A stretch of DNA of 64,000 bases from ZC4RG25 sp023428365 (GCA_050283925.1 JBNOAI010000003.1:124001-188000), one strand, 5' to 3'. Numbered from the stretch's first letter, positions 35,160-45,207 are shown. Translations and numbers: made by a program. The notes: generated by a model from the letters alone, not told the origin.

Positions 35160-37349
35160 TCAATCGCGATCGCGGCGACGCTCACGACGCGGCGGACGAT
35201 CGCCGCGCGGCTCCTGAGCTTCTTCGCCTTCGGCGCCCGGTTCACGCGGGATTTCCTGGCCGGTTTCCTGATCGACGATCTTCATCGACAGGCGAACCTT
35301 GCCGCGATCATCAAAGCCGAGCAGCTTGACGTAGACTTCCTGGCCTTCCTTGACCACTTCGCCCGGCGTGTTCGGCCGACCCTTGCTGGTCAACTGCGAC
35401 ACGTGGACGAGACCGTCCTTGGCGCCGAAGAAGTTCACGAACGCACCGAAATCCATGATCTTCACGACCTTGCCTTTGTAGATCGTTCCGACCTCTGGCT
35501 CCGACGTGATCTCGCGGATGCGCTTCAGGGCAGCTTCGATCGACTCGCGCTTGGCGGCGGCGATCTTCACCGTGCCGTCGTCCTCGATGTCGATCTTCGC
35601 GCCGCTCTCCTCGACGATCGAGCGGATCACGGAGCCACCAGAGCCGATGACTTCGCGGATCTTGTCGGTCGGGATGGTGATGGTTTCGATGCGCGGTGCG
35701 TGCTCACCGAGTTCGGTGCGCGCTTCGCCAAGCGCCTTGCCCATCTCGCCGAGGATATGCATGCGGCCGTCGCGCGCCTGATCGAGCGCAACACGCATGA
35801 TTTCTTCGGTGATGCCGGTGATCTTGATGTCCATCTGCAGCGACGTGATGCCTTCCGACGTACCCGCCACCTTGAAGTCCATGTCACCGAGGTGGTCTTC
35901 GTCACCCAGGATGTCGGACAGCACGGCAAAACCGTTGTCTTCCTTGATGAGGCCCATGGCGATGCCAGCCACCGGACGCTTCAGCGGAATACCCGCATCC
36001 ATCATCGCCAGCGAGCCGCCGCACACCGTCGCCATTGACGATGAACCGTTGCTCTCGGTGATCTCCGACACCACGCGAATGGTGTAAGGGAACTCCTCAG
36101 CCGACGGGATCAGCGGGTTCAGTGCGCGCCAGGCAAGCTTGCCGTGGCCGATCTCGCGACGGCCCGGCGAGCCCATGCGGCCCGTCTCACCGACGGAGAA
36201 TGGCGGGAAGTTGTAATGCAGCAGGAAGCGGCCCTTCTTGGTGCCTTCCAGCGTGTCGATGTACTGCTCATCCTCGCCGGTGCCGAGCGTCGTGACGACG
36301 AGCGCCTGCGTCTCACCGCGCGTGAACAGCGCCGAGCCGTGCGTACGCGGCAGCACATGAACCTGCGACAGGATCGGGCGGACAGTCTTTAGATCGCGGC
36401 CATCGATGCGCGTACCGGTGCGGATGATGTCACCACGGACGATGTCCTGCTCGACGCTTTTGAACACGCTGCCCAACAGGACCGCATCGCTCTTGTCGTC
36501 TTCCGGCAGCAGTTCTGCGAACACCTTTTCGCGCGTCGCATCGATCAGCTCGCGGCGCTTCTGCTTCTCGGTCGTCGCGTAAGCAGCGCGCAGCTCCTTC
36601 TCCGCAGCGGCCTTGACCTTATCCTTGTACTTCGCCTTGTCGGGAAGCTTGACGTCCCACGGCTCCTTGGCGGCCGTCTCAGCGAGCTTGATGATCGCCT
36701 GAATGACCGGCTGGAAATGCTTGTGGCCGAACATGACGGCCTCCAGCATCTGCTTTTCCGACAGCTCGTGCGCCTCGCTCTCCACCATCATCACGGCGTC
36801 GTGCGTGCCGGCGACCACGAGGTCGAGGTTGGTCTTGTCCATTTCATCGGTCAGCGGGTTCAGCACGTACTCGCCGTCGATCATGCCGACGCGTGCCGCA
36901 CCGATCGGGCCAAGGAAAGGAAGACCGGACAGCGTCAATGCCGCCGATGCAGCCACCATGGAGACGATGTCGGGATCATTTTCGTTGTCGAACGACAGAA
37001 CCGTGCAGACAACCTGCGTCTCGTTCTTGAAGCCGTCAACGAAGAGAGGGCGGATCGGCCGGTCGATGAGGCGCGAGGTCAGCGTCTCCTTCTCGCTCGG
37101 ACGGCCTTCACGCTTGAAGTAGCCGCCGGGGATCTTGCCGGCTGCATAAGTCTTTTCCTGGTAGTTCACCGTCAGCGGGAAGAAGTCCACGCCCGGCTTC
37201 ACTGACCTGGCGCCAACGACGGTTGCGAGCACGCTGGTCTCGCCATACTGGGCGACGACCGCAGCATCAGCCTGGCGGGCCATCTGCCCGGTCTCAAGCT
37301 TCAGCTTGCGTCCACCCCATTCGATTTCCACGCGATGTATGTCAAACAT
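35160..37349 (-). CDS. pnp: Polynucleotide phosphorylase
   Basis: This 729-residue phosphorolytic 3'-5' exoribonuclease, often bound to RNase E, turns over mRNA and sRNA. Two RNase PH domains frame a helical domain (GLPFLGPIGAARVGMIDG, then MGSPGRREIGHGKLAWRAL), followed by KH (GSGGSVIRSIVEESGAKIDI) and S1 (VGTIYKGKVVKIMDFGAFVNF) domains. The C-terminal tail is basic and arginine/glutamate rich. It follows rpsO on the minus strand after a 214-base leader, the usual place for PNPase autocontrol through RNase III. It ends at a strong terminator. Confidence 0.97.
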   Translation of the reverse strand: MFDIHRVEIEWGGRKLKLETGQMARQADAAVVAQYGETSVLATVVGARSVKPGVDFFPLTVNYQEKTYAAGKIPGGYFKREGRPSEKETLTSRLIDRPIRPLFVDGFKNETQVVCTVLSFDNENDPDIVSMVAASAALTLSGLPFLGPIGAARVGMIDGEYVLNPLTDEMDKTNLDLVVAGTHDAVMMVESEAHELSEKQMLEAVMFGHKHFQPVIQAIIKLAETAAKEPWDVKLPDKAKYKDKVKAAAEKELRAAYATTEKQKRRELIDATREKVFAELLPEDDKSDAVLLGSVFKSVEQDIVRGDIIRTGTRIDGRDLKTVRPILSQVHVLPRTHGSALFTRGETQALVVTTLGTGEDEQYIDTLEGTKKGRFLLHYNFPPFSVGETGRMGSPGRREIGHGKLAWRALNPLIPSAEEFPYTIRVVSEITESNGSSSMATVCGGSLAMMDAGIPLKRPVAGIAMGLIKEDNGFAVLSDILGDEDHLGDMDFKVAGTSEGITSLQMDIKITGITEEIMRVALDQARDGRMHILGEMGKALGEARTELGEHAPRIETITIPTDKIREVIGSGGSVIRSIVEESGAKIDIEDDGTVKIAAAKRESIEAALKRIREITSEPEVGTIYKGKVVKIMDFGAFVNFFGAKDGLVHVSQLTSKGRPNTPGEVVKEGQEVYVKLLGFDDRGKVRLSMKIVDQETGQEIPREPGAEGEEAQEPRGDRPPRRERRRDRD

Positions 37350-37563
37350 TTTCTATTCTTTCGGATCTGTTCGGTCGTATGCCGATCACGCCAGTGTTAG
37401 CGGCCCCATTGCCGCAAACACTGGTAGAACCCGCCGGAACTCCGGGTTTTCCGGCTCATGCCGTCCAGCAGTTATGCTGTCTGATGGCCTAAAGGCCGAA
37501 GAGCGGCACAAGAAATGGCAGGTCAGCCGGTGGGCAGCGTCCGAGACGCCACCCGCCAGGCGA

Positions 37564-37833
37564 TCAGCGGCGAATGCCGAGCTTTTCGATGATCTTCTGA
37601 TACCGCGCGTCATCCTTGCGCTTCACATAGTCAAGCAACTGGCGACGCTGGCTCACCATCTTGAGCAGCCCGCGGCGCGAGTGGTTGTCCTTCTTGTGGG
37701 TCTTGAAGTGGTCGGTCAGTGTATTGATGCGCTCCGTCAGGATCGCGATCTGGACCTCGGGGGAACCAGTGTCACCCGACTTGGTCGCATTGTCCTTAAT
37801 GAGTTCCTGCTTGCGCTCGGCCGTCAGCGACAT
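37564..37833 (-). CDS. rpsO: 30S ribosomal protein S15 (uS15)
   Basis: This 89-residue primary binder of 16S rRNA is seen in MSLTAERKQELIKDNATKSGDTGSPEVQ, then HKKDNHSRRGLLKMVSQRRQLLDYVKRKD. The ribosome site AAAGGA lies just upstream. In the 192 bases between truB and rpsO there is a perfect TATAAT on the minus strand (37986-37991), but its -35 match is poor, so an own promoter is only possible. rpsO and pnp are adjacent as in most proteobacteria. Confidence 0.97.
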   Translation of the reverse strand: MSLTAERKQELIKDNATKSGDTGSPEVQIAILTERINTLTDHFKTHKKDNHSRRGLLKMVSQRRQLLDYVKRKDDARYQKIIEKLGIRR

Positions 37834-38025
37834 CGGAGTTCCTTTCTCGATATGAAGGGAGGGCCATTGGCCCCTTACGAAGCGGCCACAGCCGGGATGT
37901 CGTCCAGCAGGGTCGCCATAGGGGTCACGGGATCATCTGCCCCGCGACGCGCCGTTATACACCAACGGCCGCCTGGAGCGAGGGAATTATAGGGCGATTT
38001 GGAGGTATGACTTGGTAAACCCGGC

Positions 38026-38952
38026 TTAACCGCCAAAGTTGAACACCCGCGTGGGTCGAAATTCACCTTTCTCCAGCTCACCGACCCCCACCAGATGCCC
38101 TTTCGACATGGCATACGCCAGCCCGGTCTGGATCGGCGCATCTCGGCCACGCATCAGCACGCTTTGGCCCCGGCGCAGCCGGGACGCGTCAGCCGAACTG
38201 ACATCAACCCGGATCAGATCATGCATCACGGCCTCGACAGGCAACAGCTTGACCGTCAGCAGATCCATGGCCGCCGCCAACTTAGAGGCGTCCTGAAGTT
38301 CGTCCAGATGCTGTGCGACATCTTCGTCGAACGGGCCGACGCGGGTACGGCGCAGCGCCGAAACATGCCCGTAGCAGCCAAGCAGACGCCCCATGTCGCG
38401 CGCCAAAGCCCGCACATACGTTCCCTTGCCGCACACCGCCTCGAACACCGTCGTGCTCTCATCCGGTTGCGAAACGACCGTGAGTTCCTCGATCACGACC
38501 GGCCGCGCCACCAGAGCCGGAGTTTCGCCGTCGCGCGCAAGATCGTAGGCGCGTTCGCCGTTGATTTTGATCGCCGAGAAGGTCGGCGGAATCTGGCTGA
38601 TCTCGCCGATAAAGCGCGGCAGGATCGCCTCGATCTCGCTCGGTGTGGGACGCGCGTCACTGGTATTGGTGATCTCGCCTTCGGTGTCATCGGTCGTCGT
38701 CTCGGCGCCCCATGACACCGTGAACCGATACGCCTTCCGACCGTCGACGACGTAGGAGCAGGATTTCGTCGCCTCGCCCAGGGCAATCGGCAACAGGCCT
38801 GTCGCGAGAGGATCCAGCGTGCCGGCGTGCCCTGCCTTCTGCGCATCGAACAGCCGCTTGATGACAGCCACAGCCTGGGTTGACGTCATACCAACGGGCT
38901 TATCGAGAACCAGCCAACCGTGGACTGGATTGCCTTTCTTGGAGCGTGCCAT
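38026..38952 (-). CDS. truB: tRNA pseudouridine-55 synthase TruB
   Basis: This 308-residue enzyme makes pseudouridine 55 in the T-loop of tRNAs. The catalytic Asp is D47 in GHAGTLDPLATGLLPIALGEATK. GWLVLDKPVGMTSTQAV opens the fold, and the C-terminal PUA-like domain carries SADASRLRRGQSV. It begins 18 bases after the rbfA stop, so it belongs to the rimP-nusA operon. Confidence 0.95.
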   Translation of the reverse strand: MARSKKGNPVHGWLVLDKPVGMTSTQAVAVIKRLFDAQKAGHAGTLDPLATGLLPIALGEATKSCSYVVDGRKAYRFTVSWGAETTTDDTEGEITNTSDARPTPSEIEAILPRFIGEISQIPPTFSAIKINGERAYDLARDGETPALVARPVVIEELTVVSQPDESTTVFEAVCGKGTYVRALARDMGRLLGCYGHVSALRRTRVGPFDEDVAQHLDELQDASKLAAAMDLLTVKLLPVEAVMHDLIRVDVSSADASRLRRGQSVLMRGRDAPIQTGLAYAMSKGHLVGVGELEKGEFRPTRVFNFGG

Positions 38953-38969
38953 ACGTTTGGGCCTGAATC

Positions 38970-39380
38970 CTATTCTTCGATGTTGTCGGCGCTGCTCTTA
39001 TCGGACTGCTTGAGACTGTCCAGAAGACGATCGATCCGGTGACCGCTGTCGAAGCTCTTGTCTTCCCGAAAAACCACGTTTGGCGCCGACCTGAGATTGA
39101 CCGCTTTCGCCACCAGCCCGCGGATGTAGCGGCTGTTGCGTTCAAGCGCGGCCAGCACTTCACGAATATCGCCACCGCCGAGCGGCATCACGAACACCGT
39201 GGCCGCCTTCAAATCCGGCGACATACGGACTTCCGAAATGGTGATGATGTGGCTGGCAATGGTGTCATCGTGGATATCACCGCGAGCCAGCGCTTCCGAC
39301 AGCGCGTGACGGATCAGTTCGCCAACACGAAGCTGACGCTGGGACGGCCCAGTCGGGGAAACGGAATCACGTTTGGACAT
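38970..39380 (-). CDS. rbfA: Ribosome-binding factor A
   Basis: This 136-residue KH-type maturation factor binds the 30S subunit and helps process 16S rRNA. Typical are SQRQLRVGELIRHALSEALARGDI, ITISEVRMSPDLKAATVFVMPLGG and RGLVAKAVNLRSAPNVVFRED. The C-terminus is acidic. It lies between infB and truB; a hairpin stands in the 101-base infB-rbfA gap. Confidence 0.94.
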   Translation of the reverse strand: MSKRDSVSPTGPSQRQLRVGELIRHALSEALARGDIHDDTIASHIITISEVRMSPDLKAATVFVMPLGGGDIREVLAALERNSRYIRGLVAKAVNLRSAPNVVFREDKSFDSGHRIDRLLDSLKQSDKSSADNIEE

Positions 39381-39431
39381 TCCATCACTGGCCGGAGTTG
39401 AACCGACACAGCCTCCTCAATACGCATGCAC

Positions 39432-39458
39432 GCGGCGGGAAGCATCTCTTCCCGCCGG
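39432..39458. terminator. Intercistronic hairpin between infB and rbfA
   Basis: A perfect 9-bp stem (GGCGGGAAG at 39434-39442, CTTCCCGCC at 39448-39456) with a five-base loop. In the direction of the genes (minus) there is no T-run, so it is more likely a processing or stability element than a terminator. Confidence 0.45.
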
Positions 39459-39481
39459 TTTTGCTGAGATCAAGTGCGAGC

Positions 39482-42184
39482 TTACAGGGTGCGCTTGATC
39501 GTCTCGATGTTGAAGCACTCGATCACGTCGCCGGCGCGCATGTCCTGGTAATTGGCAAACGCCATACCGCAGTCCTGCCCGGCCGTGACCTCTTTCACCT
39601 CGTCCTTGAACCGCTTCAAGGTCGACAGCGTTCCCTCGTGGATGACGACGTTGTCGCGGATCAGGCGAACTTTCGCACCGCGCTCGACCTTGCCCTCGCT
39701 GACGCGACAGCCCGCGACCTTGCCCACCTTCGAGATGTTGAACACCTCCAGGATCTGCGCATTGCCGAGGAAGATTTCGCGAATGGTCGGCGCCAACAGG
39801 CCGGACATCGCGTCCTTCACGTCGTTCACGAGATCATAGATGATGTTGTAGTAGCGGATCTCGACGCCATCACGCTCCGCCGCGGCTTTCGCCTGGACGT
39901 TGGCGCGAACGTTGAAGCCGACGATCACCGCTCCCGAAGCATGTGCCAGAGCCACATCCGACTCGGTAATACCACCGACAGCCGAGTGGACGATGCGGGC
40001 TTCCACCTCGTCCGTTGAGATCTTCTTCAACGAACCAGCTATGGCCTCGACAGAACCCTGCACGTCGCCCTTGACCAGAAGCGTGAACTCTTTGGTGCCG
40101 TCTTCCTTGAGCTGCTGCATCATCTGCTCAAGGGTTCGCGACGTACCGGCCGTGCCCAGCGTCTCGCGACGCTTGCGCTGACGGTAATCGGTGATCTCGC
40201 GAGCACGCGCTTCGCTTTCAACGACGGCGAACTGGTCGCCAGCTTCCGGCGCAGAGCCAAACCCGAGCACTTCCACAGGCACCGACGGACCTGCCTCGTC
40301 GACGTTCTCGCCCTGGTCATCGATCAGGGCACGCACGCGGCCCCAGGCCGAGCCGGCGACGACGATGTCGCCGACATCAAGCGTTCCGCGCTGAACGAGC
40401 AGCGTGCCCACGGGGCCGCGACCACGCTCCAGCTTGGCCTCGATGACAAAGCCTTCCGCCGAGCGACGCGGATTGGCCCGCAGTTCGAGCAACTCTGCCT
40501 GAAGGCTGATCGCTTCGAGAAGCTTGTCGAGATTGGTGCGCTTGAGCGCAGACACCGCGACTTCCAGCGTGTCGCCCGACATGCTTTCAACCACGACTTC
40601 GTACTGAAGCAGCTCGGTGCGCACACGGGTGGGATCGGCAGCGGGTTTATCGATCTTGTTGATCGCCACGATCAGCGGCACCTTCGCTGCCTTGGCGTGG
40701 TTGATCGCCTCGACAGTCTGAGGCATCACGCCATCGTCAGCAGCCACGACCAGCACGACAATGTCCGTCACCTTCGCACCGCGCGCACGCATGGCGGTAA
40801 ACGCCTCGTGGCCCGGGGTGTCGATGAACGTGACCATATCACCGCGTGGTGTCGTCACCTGATAGGCGCCGATGTGCTGGGTGATGCCACCCGCTTCGCC
40901 GCTGGCAACGTTCGCCTGCCGGATTGCGTCCAACAGCGAAGTCTTGCCGTGGTCGACGTGCCCCATGATGGTCACAACCGGCGGCCGCGGATCCAGATCC
41001 TCATCGAGATCCTGGTCGCCGATGAAGCCTTCTTCAACGTCTGCTTCGGAGACGCGCTTCGGCGTATGACCGAATTCCTGCACGATCAGCTCGGCGGTGT
41101 CTGCATCGATCACGTCCGTGATCTTGTGCATCGCGCCCTGCTTCATCAGCAGCTTGATCAGATCGACCGCGCGTTCCGACATGCGGTTGGAGAGTTCCTG
41201 GATCGTGATCGCTTCGGGAATGATCACCTCGCGCACGATCTTCTCGCGCGACTGGGGAATACCCATCGCCTTGAGCTTCTCGCGCTCGCGCTTGCGCTTC
41301 AGCGATGCCAGCGAACGCTCGCGCTGACGCTCATCGAACGCATTGGTGATCGTCAGCTTGCCGCGGACGCGATTGTCGTCGGCGCCCTTGACAGGCGTGC
41401 GAACGAGCTTGCCTGCGCCCTTCTTCTTGGCGCGGCTCTCATCCTCATCGGCGATTTCGGCAGCCAAACCACCCGGCTTCGCCGTGCGCTTGGGAGCCTC
41501 TGCCTCGCCCTTCTTGGCCGTTTCGGCGACCTTCGGACCGCTCCGATCGGGGCGCGATACGATCATCGGACGCGTCATGCCGACGACTTTCGGCGGTTCC
41601 GGCTCAGGTTGCGCAGCAGCTGCGGCAGCCGGCGCTTCCGGCTCGGCGGCAGCAACAGGCGCGGCTGGCGCTTCCGGCTCACTCGGCGTTTCGGCAACCG
41701 GCTCGGCAGCGGTTTCAACCGTGGCGGCGGTCTCTTCGGCGACCTCTGCCTCACGCGCAGCCTGAAGAGCTTCCTCTTCCTGGCGCTGACGCTCGGCATC
41801 GTCCTCTTGACGTTGACGATCGGCCGTCGTGCGCTGCTCTTCGGCTTGACGCACGTGCGCAGCTGCCAGCGCCTTGGCGCGGGCCGCACGCTCTTCCTCG
41901 GAGAGCGTGCGCAGCACGGTCGGCTGCTTCTGCGGCTCAGGCTTTGGAGCCGGCTGCGGCGGTGCAACGGCCTGAGGACGCGTCTCGACGGGCGCTGGCG
42001 CTGTCGTCTCTTCGACGTCCTGCGCGTTCAGCGTCCGCTTACGCTTCTTCTCGACGACTACCGACTTGGACCGCCCGTGGCTGAACTTCTGCTGCACGTG
42101 GCCCGACTCAACAGTCCGCTTCAGGCTGAGGGGTTTACGCCCGCCTGGCGACGTCTTGTCGGTGGTCTCCTTAGTTTCGCTCAT
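39482..42184 (-). CDS. infB: Translation initiation factor IF-2
   Basis: This 900-residue GTPase brings initiator tRNA to the 30S subunit. The N-terminus has the alphaproteobacterial block LSLKRTVESGHVQQKFSHGR and a long alanine/glutamate/proline-rich linker (about 60-220). The G domain starts near residue 407 (GHVDHGKT), with DTPGHEAF and NKID. The usual domain II, III and IV sequences follow. I chose the ATG at 42184 (MSETKETTD) over one 18 codons upstream, which would overlap the preceding gene. It belongs to the rimP-nusA operon. Confidence 0.96.
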   Translation of the reverse strand: MSETKETTDKTSPGGRKPLSLKRTVESGHVQQKFSHGRSKSVVVEKKRKRTLNAQDVEETTAPAPVETRPQAVAPPQPAPKPEPQKQPTVLRTLSEEERAARAKALAAAHVRQAEEQRTTADRQRQEDDAERQRQEEEALQAAREAEVAEETAATVETAAEPVAETPSEPEAPAAPVAAAEPEAPAAAAAAQPEPEPPKVVGMTRPMIVSRPDRSGPKVAETAKKGEAEAPKRTAKPGGLAAEIADEDESRAKKKGAGKLVRTPVKGADDNRVRGKLTITNAFDERQRERSLASLKRKREREKLKAMGIPQSREKIVREVIIPEAITIQELSNRMSERAVDLIKLLMKQGAMHKITDVIDADTAELIVQEFGHTPKRVSEADVEEGFIGDQDLDEDLDPRPPVVTIMGHVDHGKTSLLDAIRQANVASGEAGGITQHIGAYQVTTPRGDMVTFIDTPGHEAFTAMRARGAKVTDIVVLVVAADDGVMPQTVEAINHAKAAKVPLIVAINKIDKPAADPTRVRTELLQYEVVVESMSGDTLEVAVSALKRTNLDKLLEAISLQAELLELRANPRRSAEGFVIEAKLERGRGPVGTLLVQRGTLDVGDIVVAGSAWGRVRALIDDQGENVDEAGPSVPVEVLGFGSAPEAGDQFAVVESEARAREITDYRQRKRRETLGTAGTSRTLEQMMQQLKEDGTKEFTLLVKGDVQGSVEAIAGSLKKISTDEVEARIVHSAVGGITESDVALAHASGAVIVGFNVRANVQAKAAAERDGVEIRYYNIIYDLVNDVKDAMSGLLAPTIREIFLGNAQILEVFNISKVGKVAGCRVSEGKVERGAKVRLIRDNVVIHEGTLSTLKRFKDEVKEVTAGQDCGMAFANYQDMRAGDVIECFNIETIKRTL

Positions 42185-42218
42185 ACCTTGCCCGTTTCTA
42201 AACGCCTCACGGCGGCGC

Positions 42219-42884
42219 TCAATGAGCCGCGATTTCACTCTCGGACGCCGACAAACCCGACCGGTATCGGGTCATTCGGCTGGCCTCATTCAGGAATTTC
42301 GTTGTGGCGCCACCTGCGCTGAGGGCAGCATGTACCACATTTGGCCGTCCTATGGCCAAACTCATTTGCTCGCTGGTCAATTCTCGGAGAATCAATGGTT
42401 TAGATCCGGCCTGAGCCGAAATTGCCACGAATCTCCGGTCCAGCTTGCCCGCTCCGTCAGCCGCACCGTCGGAAGCGTGAAGCAGAACAGCAACACTTCC
42501 CCCGATCAAAGCCGCTTCAACACGCGTAAAACCTGTTGTCACGAGGCCTGACTTATTGGCGAGGCTCAAAGCGTCCAGGCTGCGCTTGACCAGCAACTGG
42601 TCGACAAGGTCGGGCAGATCCGCCGACGCCACAACCTGCCGCTTCAGGCCTTTGGCGAATGACTTGCGCTTGACCGCCTCCGCAACGGCGTCACGCTCCG
42701 CCTTGACCCAAATGCCACGTCCAGGAAGACGTCGCGCCAAATCAGGGACGATCTGTCCGTCCGGGGAAGCAACAAAGCGGATCAGTTCACCCGGCGGACG
42801 GCTCTCGCGACTGACCACGCAGGTTCGCAACGTGGCCCCAGGCCCCGCCGCTGCCTCCTCCGTGATCCGCGTCCGTACCGCCAT
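42219..42884 (-). CDS. YlxR-type RNA-binding protein with L7Ae-like C-terminus
   Basis: This 221-residue protein has an N-terminal DUF448/YlxR domain (RTCVVSRESRPPGELIRFV, RRLPGRGIWV) and a C-terminal region (about 85-190) that looks like an L7Ae/L30e fold (DALSLANKSGLVTTGFTRVE). It is always found between nusA and infB and is thought to bind RNA, but its role is not settled. The TTG directly before the ATG is an alternative start. The gap to infB is 34 bases. Confidence 0.88.
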   Translation of the reverse strand: MAVRTRITEEAAAGPGATLRTCVVSRESRPPGELIRFVASPDGQIVPDLARRLPGRGIWVKAERDAVAEAVKRKSFAKGLKRQVVASADLPDLVDQLLVKRSLDALSLANKSGLVTTGFTRVEAALIGGSVAVLLHASDGAADGAGKLDRRFVAISAQAGSKPLILRELTSEQMSLAIGRPNVVHAALSAGGATTKFLNEASRMTRYRSGLSASESEIAAH

Positions 42885-42916
42885 CAACTGTATGTCCGCT
42901 CCTCGTCATAGCCTGA

Positions 42917-44554
42917 TCACGCGTTCGATCCGGCCGCATCGGCCGTCGCGTCGTCTCCTGCCGCCTCATCGGCTGCCGGTGCCAGATCCTCGGGCTTGAT
43001 CCATCCCAGCAGCACGCGGGCTGCCATGATCATGTCCTCGGCTTCCTTGCGGCCGACATCGAACCCGTCCAGGAAGCCCTTGTGGCGCACAGCCTCGGCG
43101 TCCTTCTCCTTCTTGCGCTCCGTCCAGCCGACCAGATCGTCGGTTGCGCAATCGGCGAAATCTTCCAGCGTCTTGACACCGTTCTCGCCCAGCGAAACCA
43201 TCATCGCCGTGTTCATGCCGGCGACTTTGGCCAGATCGTCGGACACACCCAGTTCCTTCCGCTTCGCATCCCGCTCCTGCTCGATCCGATCGAGATATTC
43301 GCGGGCGCGGGTCTGGATTTCCTGCGCGGTATCCTCGTCGAAACCTTCGATGTGCGCGATTTCGCTCAACTCAACGAAGGCGACTTCCTCAACGGTCGCG
43401 AAACCTTCCGTGACGAGCAGCTGCGCGATCACCTCGTCGACGTCGAGGGCTTCCATGAAGACCTGCGACCGCTCGGCGAATTCCTTCTGACGCCGCTCGC
43501 TCTCTTCCTGCTCGGTCAGGATGTCGATATCCCAGCCGGTCAGTTGCGAAGCGAGACGCACGTTCTGGCCGCGACGGCCGATCGCCAGTGATAGCTGGCT
43601 TTCCGGGACGACAACCTCGATGCGGTTGGAATCCTCGTCGAGAACCACCTTGGTCACTTCGGCTGGCGCGAGCGCGTTGACGATGAACTCCGCCGCATCC
43701 GGCCGCCACTGGATAATGTCGACCTTCTCGCCCTGTAGCTCGTTGACCACGGCCTGCACGCGCTGTCCGCGCATACCGACACAGGCGCCGACAGGGTCGA
43801 TCGAGCTATCCTTGGAGATCACCGCGATCTTGGCGCGCGAACCCGGATCGCGGGCCACCGACTTGATCTCGACGACGCCGTCGTAAATCTCCGGCACTTC
43901 CATCGCAAACAGCTTCGACATGAATTCAGGGCGCGCGCGCGACAGGAAAATCTGCGGACCGCGCTGCTCACGGCGCACGTCATAGATATAGGCACGAATA
44001 CGGTCGCCATAGCGCACGTTCTCGCGCGGGATCATTTCGTCGCGGCGGATGATGCCCTCGGCGCGGCCGAGATCGACGATCACGTTGCCGTATTCGACGC
44101 GTTTGGCGGTACCGTTGGCGATCTCGCCCATGCGGTCCTTGTATTCGTTGAACTGACGCTCGCGCTCAGCTTCGCGCACCTTCTGCACAATCACCTGCTT
44201 GGCGTTCTGCGCAGCAACGCGGCCGAAATCGAGCGGCGGCAGCGATTCAGCGATGAGATCGCCGATCTTGGCGTCCGGATTGCGCCGCTTGGCGTCTTCC
44301 AACGTGATCTCGGTGGAGTCGTTCTCGACGTTCTCGACGACCGCCAGCACTCGGGCCAACCGCGTATCGCCCGTCTTCGGGTCGATTTCGCAGCGAATAT
44401 CGTTCTCGGCGCCGTACCGCGACTTTGCCGCCTTCTGGATCGCGTCCTCCATGGCCTGGATGACGATCTTCCGGTCGATCGACTTCTCGCGCGCGACCGC
44501 ATCCGCGATCTGCAGAAGCTCCAACCGGTTTGCACTGACACCTGCAACGGCCAT
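42917..44554 (-). CDS. nusA: Transcription termination/antitermination factor NusA
   Basis: This 545-residue protein modulates pausing, termination and antitermination. It has an RNA polymerase-binding N-terminal domain, an S1 domain (MGEIANGTAKRVEYGNVIVD), two KH domains (DPVGACVGMRGQRVQAVVNE; LSLAIGRRGQNVRLAS) and two C-terminal helical repeats. An acidic alanine-rich tail closes it. It follows rimP by 19 bases. A possible attenuator upstream of rimP makes autocontrol by NusA plausible. Confidence 0.97.
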   Translation of the reverse strand: MAVAGVSANRLELLQIADAVAREKSIDRKIVIQAMEDAIQKAAKSRYGAENDIRCEIDPKTGDTRLARVLAVVENVENDSTEITLEDAKRRNPDAKIGDLIAESLPPLDFGRVAAQNAKQVIVQKVREAERERQFNEYKDRMGEIANGTAKRVEYGNVIVDLGRAEGIIRRDEMIPRENVRYGDRIRAYIYDVRREQRGPQIFLSRARPEFMSKLFAMEVPEIYDGVVEIKSVARDPGSRAKIAVISKDSSIDPVGACVGMRGQRVQAVVNELQGEKVDIIQWRPDAAEFIVNALAPAEVTKVVLDEDSNRIEVVVPESQLSLAIGRRGQNVRLASQLTGWDIDILTEQEESERRQKEFAERSQVFMEALDVDEVIAQLLVTEGFATVEEVAFVELSEIAHIEGFDEDTAQEIQTRAREYLDRIEQERDAKRKELGVSDDLAKVAGMNTAMMVSLGENGVKTLEDFADCATDDLVGWTERKKEKDAEAVRHKGFLDGFDVGRKEAEDMIMAARVLLGWIKPEDLAPAADEAAGDDATADAAGSNA

Positions 44555-44573
44555 GCGTTAAATCCTTAGAAGC

Positions 44574-45167
44574 TCACTCATCCTGCTGCGACTGTGTTTC
44601 AGCCGCGCTCTTTGCAATCTGCTTGGCCCGCCGCAGCGCTTCCCTGACAAGCTCGTCCGTCAGGACCAACCTCGCGTCGGAGACCATATCAACGGGAAAG
44701 CCGATCACTTGTGTCCCAAGTTGATCGAGAGTTACCGTCATCCGCACTTCGCCATCGTCGAACCCCTCAAGCATTCCACGGAAACGCTTGCGCCCGTCTA
44801 CGGGCTCCCGAAGCTCGACTTTGGCTTCATAGCCTGCCCAGTCCTCAAAATCCGAGGGCCTGACCAACGGTCGGTCTATACCGGGCGAAGAAATCTCGAG
44901 CCGGTAGGCTCCGGGCAGAGGGTCGTGGGCATCCAGGAGAGGAGATAGCTGTCGCGAGATCGCTTCGCAATCCTCGATTGAGATTGTTCCATCGGAACGT
45001 TCAGCCATAATCTGAACGGTCTGGCCATCGCGCCCTTGAATCTGAACCCGCACCAGGCGAAATCCGAGATCTTCAAGTGCCGGCTCGATAAGCACGGCGA
45101 TATTCGCAGCAATGCCAGACTCGCGAATGAAGCGCCCGGAAGCTGCGCTTGCAACCCGCTGTTCCAT
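44574..45167 (-). CDS. rimP: Ribosome maturation factor RimP
   Basis: This 197-residue 30S assembly factor contains LIEPALEDLGFRLVRVQIQGRDGQTVQIM, EDCEAISRQLSPLLDAHDPLPG and YRLEISSPGIDRPLVRPSDF. I chose the ATG at 45167 (MEQRVASAA); an ATG at 45200 gives 11 extra residues and lies closer to the terminator. It is the first gene of the operon rimP-nusA-ylxR-infB-rbfA-truB. A promoter and a terminator-like structure lie directly upstream. Confidence 0.95.
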   Translation of the reverse strand: MEQRVASAASGRFIRESGIAANIAVLIEPALEDLGFRLVRVQIQGRDGQTVQIMAERSDGTISIEDCEAISRQLSPLLDAHDPLPGAYRLEISSPGIDRPLVRPSDFEDWAGYEAKVELREPVDGRKRFRGMLEGFDDGEVRMTVTLDQLGTQVIGFPVDMVSDARLVLTDELVREALRRAKQIAKSAAETQSQQDE

Positions 45168-45207
45168 AACGCCCCGATGACTGCAAAGCACCAGCATCAT
45201 GACGTCT

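Noticed and set aside
37875..37919. A 14-codon minus-strand frame in the rpsO leader that could be a leader peptide.
   Set aside because: No ribosome site, no run of regulatory codons and no terminator coupled with it.
40697..42322. A 541-codon plus-strand frame opposite infB.
   Set aside because: Antisense of a clear IF-2 gene. The leucine/arginine-rich translation comes from the complementary codons.
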